Positions 20,242 through 29,827 of a stretch of DNA of 64,000 nucleotides are shown here, in pieces. The position numbers were made by a program, and so were the translations under genes. The notes under the pieces were generated by a model. That model made no database searches, was not told where the DNA came from, and was given only the letters and a program-made list of their open reading frames with translations. Source of the DNA: Sphingomonas aurea (GTDB lineage: Bacteria > Pseudomonadota > Alphaproteobacteria > Sphingomonadales > Sphingomonadaceae); the NCBI RefSeq assembly GCF_030678875.1, contig NZ_JAUUDS010000001.1:496001-560000 (forward strand). The letters are read 5' to 3'. Each line of letters begins with the position of its first letter. Position 1 is the first letter of the stretch.

Positions 20242-21414
20242 ATGCTCGCAGGGCTTCTCTTCGCCGATCATGAAGCGCTCGACCGGCCGGGCCAGTTGAC
20301 CGCGACGCTGCCGTTCGGCGGCGTGTCGCTGATCGAGTATCAGGCGCGATTGCTGGTCGGTGCCGGTGCCTCGCAACTGATCGTCTCGGTCGGGCGGCTG
20401 ACGCCGGAACTGCTCGGCGCGCTGGGCCGGATCGGGCGGCGCGGGATCGCCGTCGATGCGGTGCGGTCTGCCGCGGAGGCGACCGAGAAACTACATCCGC
20501 TGTCGCGCGTGCTGATGCTCGCGGACGGACTCATCACCACCCAGGACATCGTCGATGCGATGGCGCACGAGCCGGCCGACGTCCTGCTGGTGATGCCCGA
20601 TGCCGATTGCCCACCGGAATATGAGCGGCTGGGTGGCCGCACCGCCTGGGCCGGGGTCGCGCTGCTCGACCCACGCCGGATCGCCGAGGTGGCGGCGCTG
20701 CCGCGCGACTATGACCTGCAATCGACGACGCTGCGGCTCGCCGAGCAGGCGCGCGCCGCGCACCTGCCGCTGCCGCCGAGCGCGCTGCACGACGGGCACG
20801 GCATCGAGCATTCCAGCCAGGGGATGGCGGCGCGTGGCCGCGCAGTCCTGGCGGCGACGGTTGCCGACCGGCGCAACTGGTTCAACACCGCGCTGACCGC
20901 GCCGCTTGCCCGAGCGAGCGTGCCGCCGCTGGTATCCCGCGGGGTGGCGACGGCGTTGGTTGCCGCAGTCGGTGGAGTGGCTGGATTTGGCGGCATCGTC
21001 GCCACGACGATGGGGGCGCCAGCCACCGGGCTGGTCGTGGCGTTGGCCGGCAGCCTGGTGCTGAGCGTCGGTGCGGTGCTCGCTCGGCTGCGCGACGAGG
21101 ATCGGCTCGACCGGGTGCAAGGCGTTGCGGCCAATGTCATTCCGGCCGGCGCGGTGCTGGCGCTGGCGAGCGGCAGCGAAACGTCGGCACTGGCCGTGGC
21201 GGGCGTGGCGATGCTGGTGTTCGTAGGGATACTCGGCCTGCGCGCGATCCGCCGGTCGCAGCGGCGCGCCTGGTGGGGTACGCCGCAAGCCTATCTGGTG
21301 GTGCTGACGATCTTCACGCTGGCGGGTCATGCGGACTGGGGAATTGCCGCGACGCTGCTGTATGCCGGTGCGACACTGACGGCCGCGATCGAGTCGCTGC
21401 GCGGGGAGGCGTAG
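20242..21414 (+). CDS. membrane protein resembling a degenerate nucleotidyltransferase/CDP-alcohol phosphotransferase fusion
   Basis: A 390-aa protein. Residues 1-210 look like a nucleotidyltransferase Rossmann fold (LPFGGVSLIEYQARLLVGAGA and VLMLADGLITTQDIV) but lack the glycine-rich GxGxR loop and its lysine. Residues 220-390 contain about five or six membrane segments arranged like a CDP-alcohol phosphatidyltransferase. The expected D-x2-D-G-x2-A-R motif reads SVGAVLARL, and the downstream Asp pair is absent. The layout recalls IPC transferase/DIPP synthase fusions, but catalytic residues appear to be missing from both halves. The function is unknown, and the comparison is from memory of the motifs only. 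Confidence 0.6.
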   Translation: MLAGLLFADHEALDRPGQLTATLPFGGVSLIEYQARLLVGAGASQLIVSVGRLTPELLGALGRIGRRGIAVDAVRSAAEATEKLHPLSRVLMLADGLITTQDIVDAMAHEPADVLLVMPDADCPPEYERLGGRTAWAGVALLDPRRIAEVAALPRDYDLQSTTLRLAEQARAAHLPLPPSALHDGHGIEHSSQGMAARGRAVLAATVADRRNWFNTALTAPLARASVPPLVSRGVATALVAAVGGVAGFGGIVATTMGAPATGLVVALAGSLVLSVGAVLARLRDEDRLDRVQGVAANVIPAGAVLALASGSETSALAVAGVAMLVFVGILGLRAIRRSQRRAWWGTPQAYLVVLTIFTLAGHADWGIAATLLYAGATLTAAIESLRGEA

Positions 21415-21449
21415 CCGGCGGGCCGCGTGTGGAACGATCTTGAGGAGGC

Positions 21450-21465
21450 TTAGGGTCGCCTTAAC
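21450..21465 (+). promoter_or_regulatory. CtrA-like binding site upstream of the DUF2336 gene
   Basis: TTAG at 21450-21453, seven bases, then TTAAC at 21461-21465. This matches the CtrA consensus TTAA-N7-TTAAC at eight of nine positions. It lies 26 bases upstream of the DUF2336 start, a usual distance for a site overlapping a -35 region. Cell-cycle control of the DUF2336-kinase pair is an inference. Confidence 0.45.
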
Positions 21466-21491
21466 TACGGAAAGAATAGGCCTTCGGTATC

Positions 21492-22580
21492 ATGGCGGCG
21501 CACTCTGATCGGGAAGAGGCGGGGGACTGGACCCCGCACGGGCTCGCGGCGCGTGCCGCCGGTGCCGACCGGCGGGCGCGGAACGTCGTGGCGATGGCAT
21601 CCGCCGACCTGGCGGTCGGCGAGGTCGATCGCCCGGACGAGCATACCCGATTGGCGCTGGGCCGGCACTGCCGGGCGGCGGTGAGTGCAGCAGAGGCGGC
21701 GATCCGGCGCCATGCGCTGCGCCTGCTCGCCGATCAGATGACGGCAGCGCGGGCGGAGGGGCTGTTGCAGCCGACCGAGGCCGTGTCGGCGCAGCTGGCG
21801 GCATCCGGGCTGCTCCGCGATACCGACCTGATCGGCGAGTGGCTGGCCCGCGTGCGGCAGGACATGCTTGTCGCCGCGCTGCCGGTGGCGGTGAACGGTC
21901 CCGACGAGCCGAGCCTGCTTGCCCGTCTGTCGCTGGCCCCCGATGCGCCGGTGGCGCGCGCGGCGGCGGCGCTGCTGGCGGCGGACAGCCGGCGTCGCGA
22001 CCAGTTCGAGCGGGGCGAACCGGATGGCGCGGAGCTGCCGCCGGCGCTTCACGCCAGGCTGGTCTGGTGGGTCGCGGCGGCGATGCGCGGCGGGGCGCAT
22101 GACGGCGCGCGCGATCACGCATTGGCCGAGGCGGCGGCGCGTTGCCTGGCGGCGCAGGAGGATGGCGACCGGGCGGACATGCTCGCGATGCGGCTGGCCG
22201 CGGCCATCGACCCGCGCCCTGCGGAGATCGCGAGCCTGCTGGTTGAGGCGATCGGCGACCGGCGCCTTGGCTTCTTCATCGCCCTGATCGCCCATATGCT
22301 CGACCTGCCGTTCGACCAGGCGCGGACGATCGTGCTGGAGCCGGAGGGCGACCGGCTATGGCTGGCGCTACGCGCGTTGAAGCTCGACCGGCCGTCGATC
22401 GCCCGTATCGGGCTGGCGCTCGGCGAGGCCGATCCGGCGCGCGACATAGAGGTGTTCGCCGACGCACTTGACGCAATCGTGGCGGTGCCAGCGGCCGAGG
22501 CGCATGCCGCGCTGATGCCGCTGACGCTCGACCCGCGCTTCCTGGCGGCGATCCGCATGGTCGAGGAGGGCGGCCGATGA
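21492..22580 (+). CDS. DUF2336-type helical protein
   Basis: A 362-aa soluble, almost entirely helical protein with repeated short amphipathic helices, resembling DUF2336, an alphaproteobacterial family of unknown function. A late segment (RRLGFFIALIAHMLDLPFDQARTIV followed by RLWLALRALKLDRPSIARIGLAL) matches the HEAT-like repeat style of that family. The family name is from recognition, not a search. Its stop overlaps the next start by four bases (ATGA), so it is probably made with the kinase-like protein and may bind it. Confidence 0.65.
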   Translation: MAAHSDREEAGDWTPHGLAARAAGADRRARNVVAMASADLAVGEVDRPDEHTRLALGRHCRAAVSAAEAAIRRHALRLLADQMTAARAEGLLQPTEAVSAQLAASGLLRDTDLIGEWLARVRQDMLVAALPVAVNGPDEPSLLARLSLAPDAPVARAAAALLAADSRRRDQFERGEPDGAELPPALHARLVWWVAAAMRGGAHDGARDHALAEAAARCLAAQEDGDRADMLAMRLAAAIDPRPAEIASLLVEAIGDRRLGFFIALIAHMLDLPFDQARTIVLEPEGDRLWLALRALKLDRPSIARIGLALGEADPARDIEVFADALDAIVAVPAAEAHAALMPLTLDPRFLAAIRMVEEGGR

Positions 22581-23932
22581 ACGTGCCCGACGCGACGACC
22601 GGGGGTGCGGTGGCACATGCGGTGATCGGCGTCGACGGCGCGCTGCTGTCGGCCGACCCGGCAATCGCGATGCTGAACAGCCGCGCCGGCGGGGTGCTCG
22701 GCAGCCGGCTCGCCATTCCGCAGCTGGCGGCGGCGGCGTGGCTGGCGCGGCGGCTGGGTATCGTCGTCTGTCGCCGGGTGACCGTCGCCGACGATGACAG
22801 CGACGTCGAGTTGTGGGTCCGGGCCCAGCCCGAGGGCGAGCGCATCCGCATCGCCGCGAGCGGCTGGATCGAGCGTCCTGCCTGGCGGCCGACCTGCGAT
22901 CCCCTGCCACTGCTGAACGACGGCGGGCTGTCATGGGAAACGGACGCGACGCTGCGGCTGACCTTCGTGTCGCCGGGCACTGCCCGCTTGCAGGGGTTCG
23001 ATCCGCTGACGCTGCTCGGACGCCCGCTGACCATCCTGTTCGGGTTCGACGAGGGGGCGGGCGGGGCCATGCCGATCCTCGATGCGCTCGCGCGTCGTCG
23101 CCCGTTCCGCGAACAGCCCGCTTTGCTGCGCCCGACCGGCCAGCCGGTGATCCTGTCGGCGTCGATCCGTCCGGACGCGCAGGGCGAGTTCGGCGGGCTG
23201 ACCGGCTCCGCGAGCTTCGTCGAGACGGTGGATCGGCAGGACCCGCTGTCGTCGGTGTTCACCACCGGCCTCGACAAGGCGTTGCGCGCGCCGCTGCTCC
23301 GCATTGTCGCCCATGCCGATGCGATCGGCGCGGCGACGGATGGACCGGTGGCGGCCGACTATGTCGACTATGCCGCTGATATCGCCAGCGCAGGACGACA
23401 CCTGATGGCGCTGGTCGACGATCTAGTCGACCTGCAGGCGATCGAGCGGCCGGACTTTACGCCGGCCGCCGTGCCGATCGATCTGGCCGAAGGTGCGCGG
23501 CGCGCGGCGGCTTTGCTGTCCGTGCGCGCCGATCACGCCGGGGTGACGATCCTGAAACCCGCCGCCGACGAGCGCGCACCGGCGATCGGCGACGCGCGGC
23601 GTGTGCTCCAGATCCTCGTCAACCTGATCGGCAATGCGGTGCGCTACACACCCAATGGCGGCGCGGTGGCGCTGGATGTCGGGCTCAGCGGACCGACCGC
23701 GCGGATCACCGTGACCGATCACGGCAAGGGCATCGCCCCGCAGGATCAGGAGCGAGTGTTCGGCAAGTTCGAGCGGGTCGACCCCAACGAGGTCGGCGGC
23801 AATGGTCTGGGCCTGTTCATCGCCCGCCGGCTGGCGCGTGCGATGGGCGGCGACCTGACACTGGCGAGTGCACCGGGCGAGGGGGCGCGTTTCACGCTGA
23901 CGCTGCCGACGGGCACGCTGCCGTCGGCGTGA
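22577..23932 (+). CDS. PAS histidine-kinase-like protein lacking the phospho-accepting histidine
   Basis: A 451-aa soluble kinase-like protein. It has an N-terminal PAS-like segment, a second PAS segment (about 115-220), a HisKA-like dimerisation helix pair and a C-terminal HATPase. The ATP-binding boxes are intact: N box QILVNLIGNAVRYTPNGG, G1 DHGKGIAP, G2 GGNGLGLFIARRLA. The H box that normally reads H-E-L-R-T-P-L is K234-A-L-R-A-P-L, so the acceptor is Lys. It probably binds ATP but does not autophosphorylate normally, comparable in principle to Caulobacter DivL, which has Tyr there. There are no transmembrane segments. Confidence 0.85.
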   Translation: MNVPDATTGGAVAHAVIGVDGALLSADPAIAMLNSRAGGVLGSRLAIPQLAAAAWLARRLGIVVCRRVTVADDDSDVELWVRAQPEGERIRIAASGWIERPAWRPTCDPLPLLNDGGLSWETDATLRLTFVSPGTARLQGFDPLTLLGRPLTILFGFDEGAGGAMPILDALARRRPFREQPALLRPTGQPVILSASIRPDAQGEFGGLTGSASFVETVDRQDPLSSVFTTGLDKALRAPLLRIVAHADAIGAATDGPVAADYVDYAADIASAGRHLMALVDDLVDLQAIERPDFTPAAVPIDLAEGARRAAALLSVRADHAGVTILKPAADERAPAIGDARRVLQILVNLIGNAVRYTPNGGAVALDVGLSGPTARITVTDHGKGIAPQDQERVFGKFERVDPNEVGGNGLGLFIARRLARAMGGDLTLASAPGEGARFTLTLPTGTLPSA

Positions 23933-23938
23933 CAGACC

Positions 23939-24145
23939 TCAGCGGCGCGGCAAGCGGCGCATGACGAGGACGATCAGCAGCCCGGCGACCGCCAGCGCAG
24001 CGCCATAGTCTGCCCACACGGTCTGATCGAGCATGAAGCTCGACCGCGGCCAGTGGATGTACCCCAGCCCCTGGCCGATCCAAAGCATGCCCATCAGCGC
24101 CATGAGGACGCCGATGGAAAGAAGGATCGGCCGGAGGCGGCGCAC
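23939..24145 (-). CDS. small two-TM membrane protein
   Basis: A 68-aa protein with transmembrane segments at about residues 8-28 and 45-63 and a terminal Arg cluster (MRRLPRR). It starts with GTG one base after the gltA stop and is probably translated from the gltA message. It is convergent with the kinase-like gene (6-base gap). Function unknown; a similar small protein after gltA is plausible in relatives but was not checked. Confidence 0.65.
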   Translation of the reverse strand: MRRLRPILLSIGVLMALMGMLWIGQGLGYIHWPRSSFMLDQTVWADYGAALAVAGLLIVLVMRRLPRR

Positions 24146-24146
24146 G

Positions 24147-25430
24147 TCAGCGCTGTCCGACGGGAACGTAATCGCGCTGCGTCGGGCCCGTATAGAGCTG
24201 GCGCGGGCGGCCGATCTTCTGGTCGGGATCGGTAATCATCTCGTTCCACTGCGCCACCCAGCCCACCGTACGCGCCAGCGCGAACAGCACGGTGAACATC
24301 GATGTCGGGAAGCCGATCGCCGACAGGATCACGCCCGAGTAGAAGTCGACGTTCGGGAACAGCTTCTTCTCGACGAAATAATCATCGTTGAGTGCCAGTT
24401 CCTCCAGCCGCAGCGCGGTGTCGAACAGCGGGTCGTTGACCTTCAGCGCGTCGAACACCTCGCGCACCGTCTTCTGCATCACCGTCGCGCGCGGATCGTA
24501 GTTCTTGTAGACGCGGTGGCCAAAGCCCATCAGGCGGAACGGATCGTTCTTGTCCTTGGCGCGGGCGATATATTCGGGAATGCGCTCGGGCGTGCCGATC
24601 TCGCGCAGCATGTTCAGCGCCGCCTCGTTGGCGCCGCCATGCGCCGGACCCCACAGACATGCGATGCCGGCCGCGATGCAGGCGAACGGATTGGCGCCCG
24701 ACGACCCCGCCAGACGGACGGTCGAGGTCGACGCGTTCTGCTCGTGATCGGCATGGAGGATGAAGATCCGGTCCATCGCCTTCTCGACCGCCGGGTTCAC
24801 CTCATAGGGCTCGGCCGGCACGCCGAAGGTCATGCGCAGGAAATTGCCCGTGTAGGACAGCGAGTTGTCGGGATAGAGGAAGGGCTGTCCGACGCTGTAC
24901 TTGTACGCCATCGCCGCGATCGTCGGCATCTTGGCGATCAACCGGTGCGAGGCGATCACCCGCTGCGCCGGATCATGGATATCGGTCGAATCGTGGTAGA
25001 AGGCCGACAGCGCACCGACCACGCCGCACATGATCGCCATCGGATGCGCGTCGCGCCGAAACCCGCGGAAGAAGGTCGCCAGCTGCTCGTGCACCATCGT
25101 GTGGCGGGTGATGGTGGTGCTGAACGTCTTCAGCTCGCCCTGCGACGGCAGTTCGCCGTTCAGGAGGAGGTAGGCGACCTCCATGAAGCTCGACTGTTCG
25201 GCAAGATCGCCGATCGCATAGCCGCGGTGGAGCAGGACGCCCTGGTCGCCGTCGATATAGGTCAGCTTCGACTGGCAGGACGCGGTCGAGGTGAAGCCGG
25301 GATCATAGGTGAAGGCGTCCGTCTGGCCGTACATCTTGCGGATATCGACCACGTCCGGGCCAATCGTGCCCGACATGACCGGATAGTCGTAGCTCTTGCC
25401 GTCAAGGGTGAGCGTTGCGGGGTCGGTCAT
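24147..25430 (-). CDS. gltA: citrate synthase
   Basis: This enzyme condenses acetyl-CoA and oxaloacetate to citrate, entering the TCA cycle. It is 427 aa, a typical hexameric type II enzyme. Catalytic blocks are [19 protein letters not shown] (His), [13 protein letters not shown] (His) and NVDFYSG (Asp). I chose ATG 25430 ([17 protein letters not shown]), matching the family start; an in-frame ATG nine codons upstream would overlap gltX. It follows gltX on the same strand by 16 bases. Confidence 0.96.
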   Translation of the reverse strand: MTDPATLTLDGKSYDYPVMSGTIGPDVVDIRKMYGQTDAFTYDPGFTSTASCQSKLTYIDGDQGVLLHRGYAIGDLAEQSSFMEVAYLLLNGELPSQGELKTFSTTITRHTMVHEQLATFFRGFRRDAHPMAIMCGVVGALSAFYHDSTDIHDPAQRVIASHRLIAKMPTIAAMAYKYSVGQPFLYPDNSLSYTGNFLRMTFGVPAEPYEVNPAVEKAMDRIFILHADHEQNASTSTVRLAGSSGANPFACIAAGIACLWGPAHGGANEAALNMLREIGTPERIPEYIARAKDKNDPFRLMGFGHRVYKNYDPRATVMQKTVREVFDALKVNDPLFDTALRLEELALNDDYFVEKKLFPNVDFYSGVILSAIGFPTSMFTVLFALARTVGWVAQWNEMITDPDQKIGRPRQLYTGPTQRDYVPVGQR

Positions 25431-25446
25431 TCCACCATCCTTCATC

Positions 25447-26877
25447 TTAGCTGTCATGCCCGGTGGTCGCGCGATCGGCGATCCGGCCGAGGCTTTCGGA
25501 GCGCCCTAGAAGGGCGAGAACGTCGAAGATGCCGGGCGACGTCTTGCGCCCGGTCAGAGCCACACGCAGCGGCTGGGCGACCTGGCCGAGCTTTACGCCC
25601 CGCTCCTCCGCCACCTGCCGTACCGCGCCTTCGAGATGCTCCGTATCCCAGTCGGCGAGCGCGTCAAGCGCCGCATGGACGGATGCGAGGATCGCAGGCG
25701 CCTCGCCCTCGAGCAGCGGCGCGGCAGCCGGATCGATCGCCAGCGGCCGCTGCGCGAACAGGAAGCCGGCGCCATCGGCCAACTCGTTCAGGTTCGCCGC
25801 CCGTTCCTTCAGCGCTGGCATCGCGCGGGCGAGTAGCGCCGCGTCTGCCTGCGGCAGCCGCTCGGCGACCAGCGCGGCGAGCCGGTCGTCAGCCGCCTCG
25901 CGGATGTACTTGCCGTTCAAATTCTCGAGTTTCTTCAGGTCGAACCGCGAGGGTGACTTGCCAACCGCGCCAAGGTCGAACCACTCGACCGCCTGATCGC
26001 GGCTGATCTTTTCCTCGTCGCCATGCCCCCAGCCGAGCCGTAGCAGGTAATTGTCGAGCGCCTCGGGCAGGATGCCGAGCTCGTCGCGATACGCCTCGAT
26101 CCCGACTGCGCCGTGGCGCTTGGACAGCTTGGCGCCGTCCGATCCGTGGATCAGTGGAATATGGGCATAGACCGGCACCGGCCAGCCATTGGCGGTGTAG
26201 ATGGGCAGCTGGCGGAAGGCGTTGTTGAGATGGTCGTCGCCGCGGATCACATGGGTGACGCCCATGTCGTGATCGTCGACCACGACGGCCAGCATATAGG
26301 TCGGCGTGCCGTCGGAGCGGAGCAGGACCAGGTCGTCCAGTTCGGCATTCTGGACGGTGACGCTGCCCTGTACCCGATCCTCGATCGTCGTCGCACCCTC
26401 GCGCGGGGCACGCAGCCGGACGACGAAGGGCTGCCCCTCGGGCGCGTCGCTGCGGTCGCGCCAGGGGCTGCGGATGCGCAGCGGCTGCTTGGCCGCCTGC
26501 GCCGCTTCCCGCTGCGCCGTGATTTCCTCGGCGGTCATGTAACAGCGATAGGCGTGGCCGGCGGCGACCATCTGGTGCGCGACCTCTGCGTGGCGGTCGC
26601 TGCGCGCGAACTGCATGACAGCGTCGCCGTCCCAGTCCAGGCCCAGCCAGCGCATGCCGGCAAGGATCGCGTCGACCGCCGGCTGCGTTGAACGGGCGCG
26701 ATCGGTATCCTCGATCCTCAGCAGGAAACGGCCACCGTGATGGCGGGCGAACAGCCAGTTGAACAGCGCGGTGCGCGCGCCGCCCAGATGCAGGAAGCCG
26801 GTCGGCGAGGGTGCGAAACGGGTCACGATCCGCGCGCCGTCGGCGGCTGCGGTCGAAGGGGTGGCGGCGGCGGTCAT
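25447..26877 (-). CDS. gltX: glutamate--tRNA ligase
   Basis: Class I aminoacyl-tRNA synthetase charging tRNA-Glu. The 476-aa protein shows the first signature [22 protein letters not shown] (HLGG in place of HIGH) and the second signature KLSKRHG. A C-terminal anticodon-binding helical domain follows. The ATG at 26877 places the first signature about 20 residues in, as expected. The frame stays open far upstream, but that part overlaps comEC antisense. It is divergent from comEC across 58 bases and is followed by gltA. Confidence 0.95.
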   Translation of the reverse strand: MTAAATPSTAAADGARIVTRFAPSPTGFLHLGGARTALFNWLFARHHGGRFLLRIEDTDRARSTQPAVDAILAGMRWLGLDWDGDAVMQFARSDRHAEVAHQMVAAGHAYRCYMTAEEITAQREAAQAAKQPLRIRSPWRDRSDAPEGQPFVVRLRAPREGATTIEDRVQGSVTVQNAELDDLVLLRSDGTPTYMLAVVVDDHDMGVTHVIRGDDHLNNAFRQLPIYTANGWPVPVYAHIPLIHGSDGAKLSKRHGAVGIEAYRDELGILPEALDNYLLRLGWGHGDEEKISRDQAVEWFDLGAVGKSPSRFDLKKLENLNGKYIREAADDRLAALVAERLPQADAALLARAMPALKERAANLNELADGAGFLFAQRPLAIDPAAAPLLEGEAPAILASVHAALDALADWDTEHLEGAVRQVAEERGVKLGQVAQPLRVALTGRKTSPGIFDVLALLGRSESLGRIADRATTGHDS

Positions 26878-26935
26878 GGTGCCGCCCTGATCGGTTGTTG
26901 CGCCCAAGCGCGCATGCTCCCAGACTGGATGATTG

Positions 26936-29098
26936 ATGGCCGGTTCAGCCGTGGACGCCCCTAGCACGCACCCTCCGGGGCGCCAAATCGCGCGCACCCG
27001 CGATGCGGTGGAGGCGTGGCTGGAGGCGGAGCGCGACCAGCTGCCGCTGTGGCTGCCGGTGATGCTGGGCGCGGGGATCACCCTGTGGTTCGTGCTGCCG
27101 CGCCCCATCCTGTGGATCGCGACGGCGCTGGCGTGCCTGGCAACGGCAGCTGCGGCGGCGGCGATCGGGCGGGGCGGGCGGCTCGCCCACGCAATCGCGG
27201 TGGGGGCGGTGGCGATGGCTGCGGGCGTCGCGGTGATCGGCTGGCGGGCCGAAAGGGTCGCAGCGCCGGTGCTGGCCCGGCCGGTGGTGGCGGGCTTCAC
27301 CGCACGGGTCGAGCGGGTCGAGCCGCTGGTGGCGCGGCAACTCGTGCGGTTGACCTTGGTGCCGATCGGGTCGGCTACGGATGGTAAGGGGCGGCGGATC
27401 GACCTGCCCGATCGCGTACGCGTGAATGTCGCGGTCGCCGAGATGCCGAAGGCGGGGCGAGGGGCCGTCATCCGGCTGCGCGCGCGCCTGATGCCGCCGC
27501 CCACCGCAGCCGTGCCGGGAGCGTATGATTATGCACGGGTCGCGTGGTTCGCCGGGATCGGCGCAACGGGGCGCGGGCTGGCGCCGATCGCAGTCCTGCG
27601 AGCGGGCCAGCCAGACCCCGGCATTCGCGCGGCGCTGACCGCGCATATCATCGCCAATGTGCCGGGGAGCGCCGGCGGCGTCGCGGCGGCGCTGGCGACG
27701 GGCGATACCGGCGCGATCGACGAAGCGGATGCGGAGGCGATGCGCGCGGCGGGGCTGGCGCACCTGCTGTCGGTCAGTGGGCTGCACATCACCGCCGTGG
27801 TCGGCGCGACGATGGTGCTGGTGCTCAGAGTGCTGGCGCTGATCCCCGCGCTCGCGCTGCGGCTACGGTTGCCGCTGGTCGCGGCAATGGCGGGTGCGGG
27901 CGCGGCGATCGGCTACACCCTGCTGACGGGTGCGGAGGTGCCGACGATCCGGTCATGCGTCGCGGCGCTGCTGGTGCTGGCGGCGCTGGCGTTGGGGCGC
28001 GAGGCAATGACGCTGCGGCTGGTCGCGGGCGGGGCACTCGTCGTGCTGCTGGCGTGGCCGGAAGCGCTGGCGGGGCCGAGCTTTCAGCTGTCGTTCGCGG
28101 CGATCACCGCAATCGTCGCGCTGCACGACCATCCGGCGCTGCGGCGGTTCGGCCAGCGAGAGGAGCGGGGCTGGCGGCGGCTGGCGAGAGACCTGCTCCT
28201 GCTGCTCGCGACGGGCGTGGTGGTGGAACTCGCGCTGATGCCGATCGCCGTCTATCATTTCCACCGCGCCGGGCTTTACGGCGCGCTTGCCAATATCATC
28301 GCCATTCCGCTGACGACCTTCGTCATCATGCCCCTCGAACTGCTCGCGCTTCTGCTCGACATGGGCGGAGTGGGTGCGCCGGTCTGGTGGTTGACCGAGC
28401 GGGCACTGGGTCTGCTGCTGTGGCTGGCGCAGGTCGTGGCGGCGAGCCCCGGCGCGGTGACGGCATGGGCCGCCCTGCCCGACGGCGCCTTCGCGCTGAT
28501 GATCGGCGGCGGGCTGTGGGTGGCGCTGTGGCGGACGCGGGTGCGGCGTTGGGGGGCGGTGCCGTTGCTGTTGGGGATCGTGTGGGCGCTGGCGACCCCG
28601 CCGCCAGACCTGCTGGTGACCGGCGACGGACGGCATGCCGCGGTGCGAGCGGGCGACGAGGTGGCGATCCTGCGCGACCGTACCGGCGACTATATGCGCG
28701 ACGTGCTCGCCGCCAATGGCGGCAGCATCGCACCGGTCCTGCTGGGCGAGACCGGCAGCGCCCGGTGCACGCGCGACCTGTGCCTGGCAGAGGTGCAGGG
28801 GCGGTCGGGTCGGCGCTGGCGGGTGTTGATGACGCGCAGCGCCTATCTGGTGCCTGCCGGCGAGTTGATCGCCGCCTGCACTCGGGCGGATGTCGTCGTC
28901 AGCGAGCGGCGACTGCCGCGCCGCTGTACCCCGCGCTGGCTGAAGCTGGATCGCGACACGCTGGCGCAGACCGGCGGGCTGGCCGTCACCTTCGCAAACG
29001 GCCGGATCGTCACCGTCCGCCAGCCGGGCGACGCGCACCCCTGGATCGACCCGCCACGCGTCGGCGCGGCACCGCCGCCGCGCCGTCCTCAGTCGTAG
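26936..29098 (+). CDS. comEC: ComEC/Rec2-family DNA uptake membrane protein
   Basis: ComEC forms the inner-membrane channel for single-stranded DNA during natural transformation. The 720-aa protein has an N-terminal DUF4131-type soluble domain between membrane helices (about 85-200) and the competence domain with [17 protein letters not shown] and [15 protein letters not shown], the family signature. The C-terminal soluble part (about 560-720) lacks the HxHxDH metal motif of the beta-lactamase-like nuclease domain. The ATG at 26936 was chosen; a TTG sits one codon upstream. The 3' end overlaps lexA by 10 bases, convergently. Confidence 0.9.
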   Translation: MAGSAVDAPSTHPPGRQIARTRDAVEAWLEAERDQLPLWLPVMLGAGITLWFVLPRPILWIATALACLATAAAAAAIGRGGRLAHAIAVGAVAMAAGVAVIGWRAERVAAPVLARPVVAGFTARVERVEPLVARQLVRLTLVPIGSATDGKGRRIDLPDRVRVNVAVAEMPKAGRGAVIRLRARLMPPPTAAVPGAYDYARVAWFAGIGATGRGLAPIAVLRAGQPDPGIRAALTAHIIANVPGSAGGVAAALATGDTGAIDEADAEAMRAAGLAHLLSVSGLHITAVVGATMVLVLRVLALIPALALRLRLPLVAAMAGAGAAIGYTLLTGAEVPTIRSCVAALLVLAALALGREAMTLRLVAGGALVVLLAWPEALAGPSFQLSFAAITAIVALHDHPALRRFGQREERGWRRLARDLLLLLATGVVVELALMPIAVYHFHRAGLYGALANIIAIPLTTFVIMPLELLALLLDMGGVGAPVWWLTERALGLLLWLAQVVAASPGAVTAWAALPDGAFALMIGGGLWVALWRTRVRRWGAVPLLLGIVWALATPPPDLLVTGDGRHAAVRAGDEVAILRDRTGDYMRDVLAANGGSIAPVLLGETGSARCTRDLCLAEVQGRSGRRWRVLMTRSAYLVPAGELIAACTRADVVVSERRLPRRCTPRWLKLDRDTLAQTGGLAVTFANGRIVTVRQPGDAHPWIDPPRVGAAPPPRRPQS

Positions 29099-29772
29099 CG
29101 GCGCAGGATACCCGACAGCTTGCCCTGAATACGCACCTGCTGCGGTGCGTAGCGCTGCGGGTCATAGGCGCGATTCGCAGGGTCGAGGCGGACCATCGTT
29201 CCCTCGCGCCGGAAGAATTTCAGCGTCGCCTCTGCCTCGTCGATCAGCGCCACGACGATCTCTCCGTCGCGCGCCACCTCGGTCCGGCGGACCAGTGCAT
29301 AGTCGCCGTCAAGAATGCCCGCCTCGACCATCGAGTCGCCCGACACCTCCAGCGCATAGTGGTCGCCCTGCCCGAGCAGTGCCGCGGGGACCGACAGCAT
29401 GGTCGAGCCCTCGAACGCCTCGATCGGAACACCGGCGGCGATCCGGCCGTGGAGCGGGATCTCAACAACGTCGTTGGCGACGACGCGAACAGGCTGAGAT
29501 TGGCCGGGCGGCGTCGCGGCCGGGCGGCTACGTGCCTTCTTCTCGGCCTTTTCCGGACGATCGGGCATCCGCAGGACTTCGAGCGCACGCGCCCGGTTAG
29601 GCAGGCGGCGGATGAACTGCCGCTCCTCCAGCGCCGAGATCAGGCGGTGCACTCCCGACTTCGACTTCAGGTCGAGCGCGTCCTTCATCTCCTCGAACGA
29701 GGGGGATACACCCGTTTCTTTCAGGCGATCGTTGATGAAGCAGACCAGTTCGTGCTGCTTGCGCGTGAGCAT
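29089..29772 (-). CDS. lexA: LexA repressor, SOS regulator
   Basis: LexA represses DNA-damage genes and cleaves itself when RecA is activated. The 227-aa protein has an N-terminal winged helix (residues 1-65), a hydrophilic linker and the S24 peptidase domain. The cleavage bond is A113-G114 (RIAAGVP), the nucleophile is S147 in SGDSM, and the general-base Lys is K185. It starts with ATG 16 bases below three GTTC half-sites in its own promoter, implying autoregulation. It follows moeA on the same strand. Confidence 0.96.
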   Translation of the reverse strand: MLTRKQHELVCFINDRLKETGVSPSFEEMKDALDLKSKSGVHRLISALEERQFIRRLPNRARALEVLRMPDRPEKAEKKARSRPAATPPGQSQPVRVVANDVVEIPLHGRIAAGVPIEAFEGSTMLSVPAALLGQGDHYALEVSGDSMVEAGILDGDYALVRRTEVARDGEIVVALIDEAEATLKFFRREGTMVRLDPANRAYDPQRYAPQQVRIQGKLSGILRRYD

Positions 29773-29788
29773 GCCAAGCCTCCGTCGG

Positions 29789-29814
29789 GAACAGACGAGG
29801 AACCGATATGGAAC
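29789..29814 (-). promoter_or_regulatory. overlapping tandem SOS boxes upstream of lexA
   Basis: On the minus strand GTTC occurs three times at exact 11-base steps (plus-strand GAAC at 29789-29792, 29800-29803 and 29811-29814), giving GTTC-N7-GTTC-N7-GTTC. GTTC-N7-GTTC is the known alphaproteobacterial LexA site. Two sites therefore share the middle half-site. It lies between the moeA stop and the lexA start, 17-42 bases above the lexA ATG. Confidence 0.85.
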
Positions 29815-29827
29815 AATCTGGCTTGCG

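Noticed and set aside
25447..27504. Upstream extension of gltX beyond 26877
   Set aside because: The extra 200 residues are antisense to comEC and unlike glutamyl-tRNA synthetases; ATG 26877 fits the family start.
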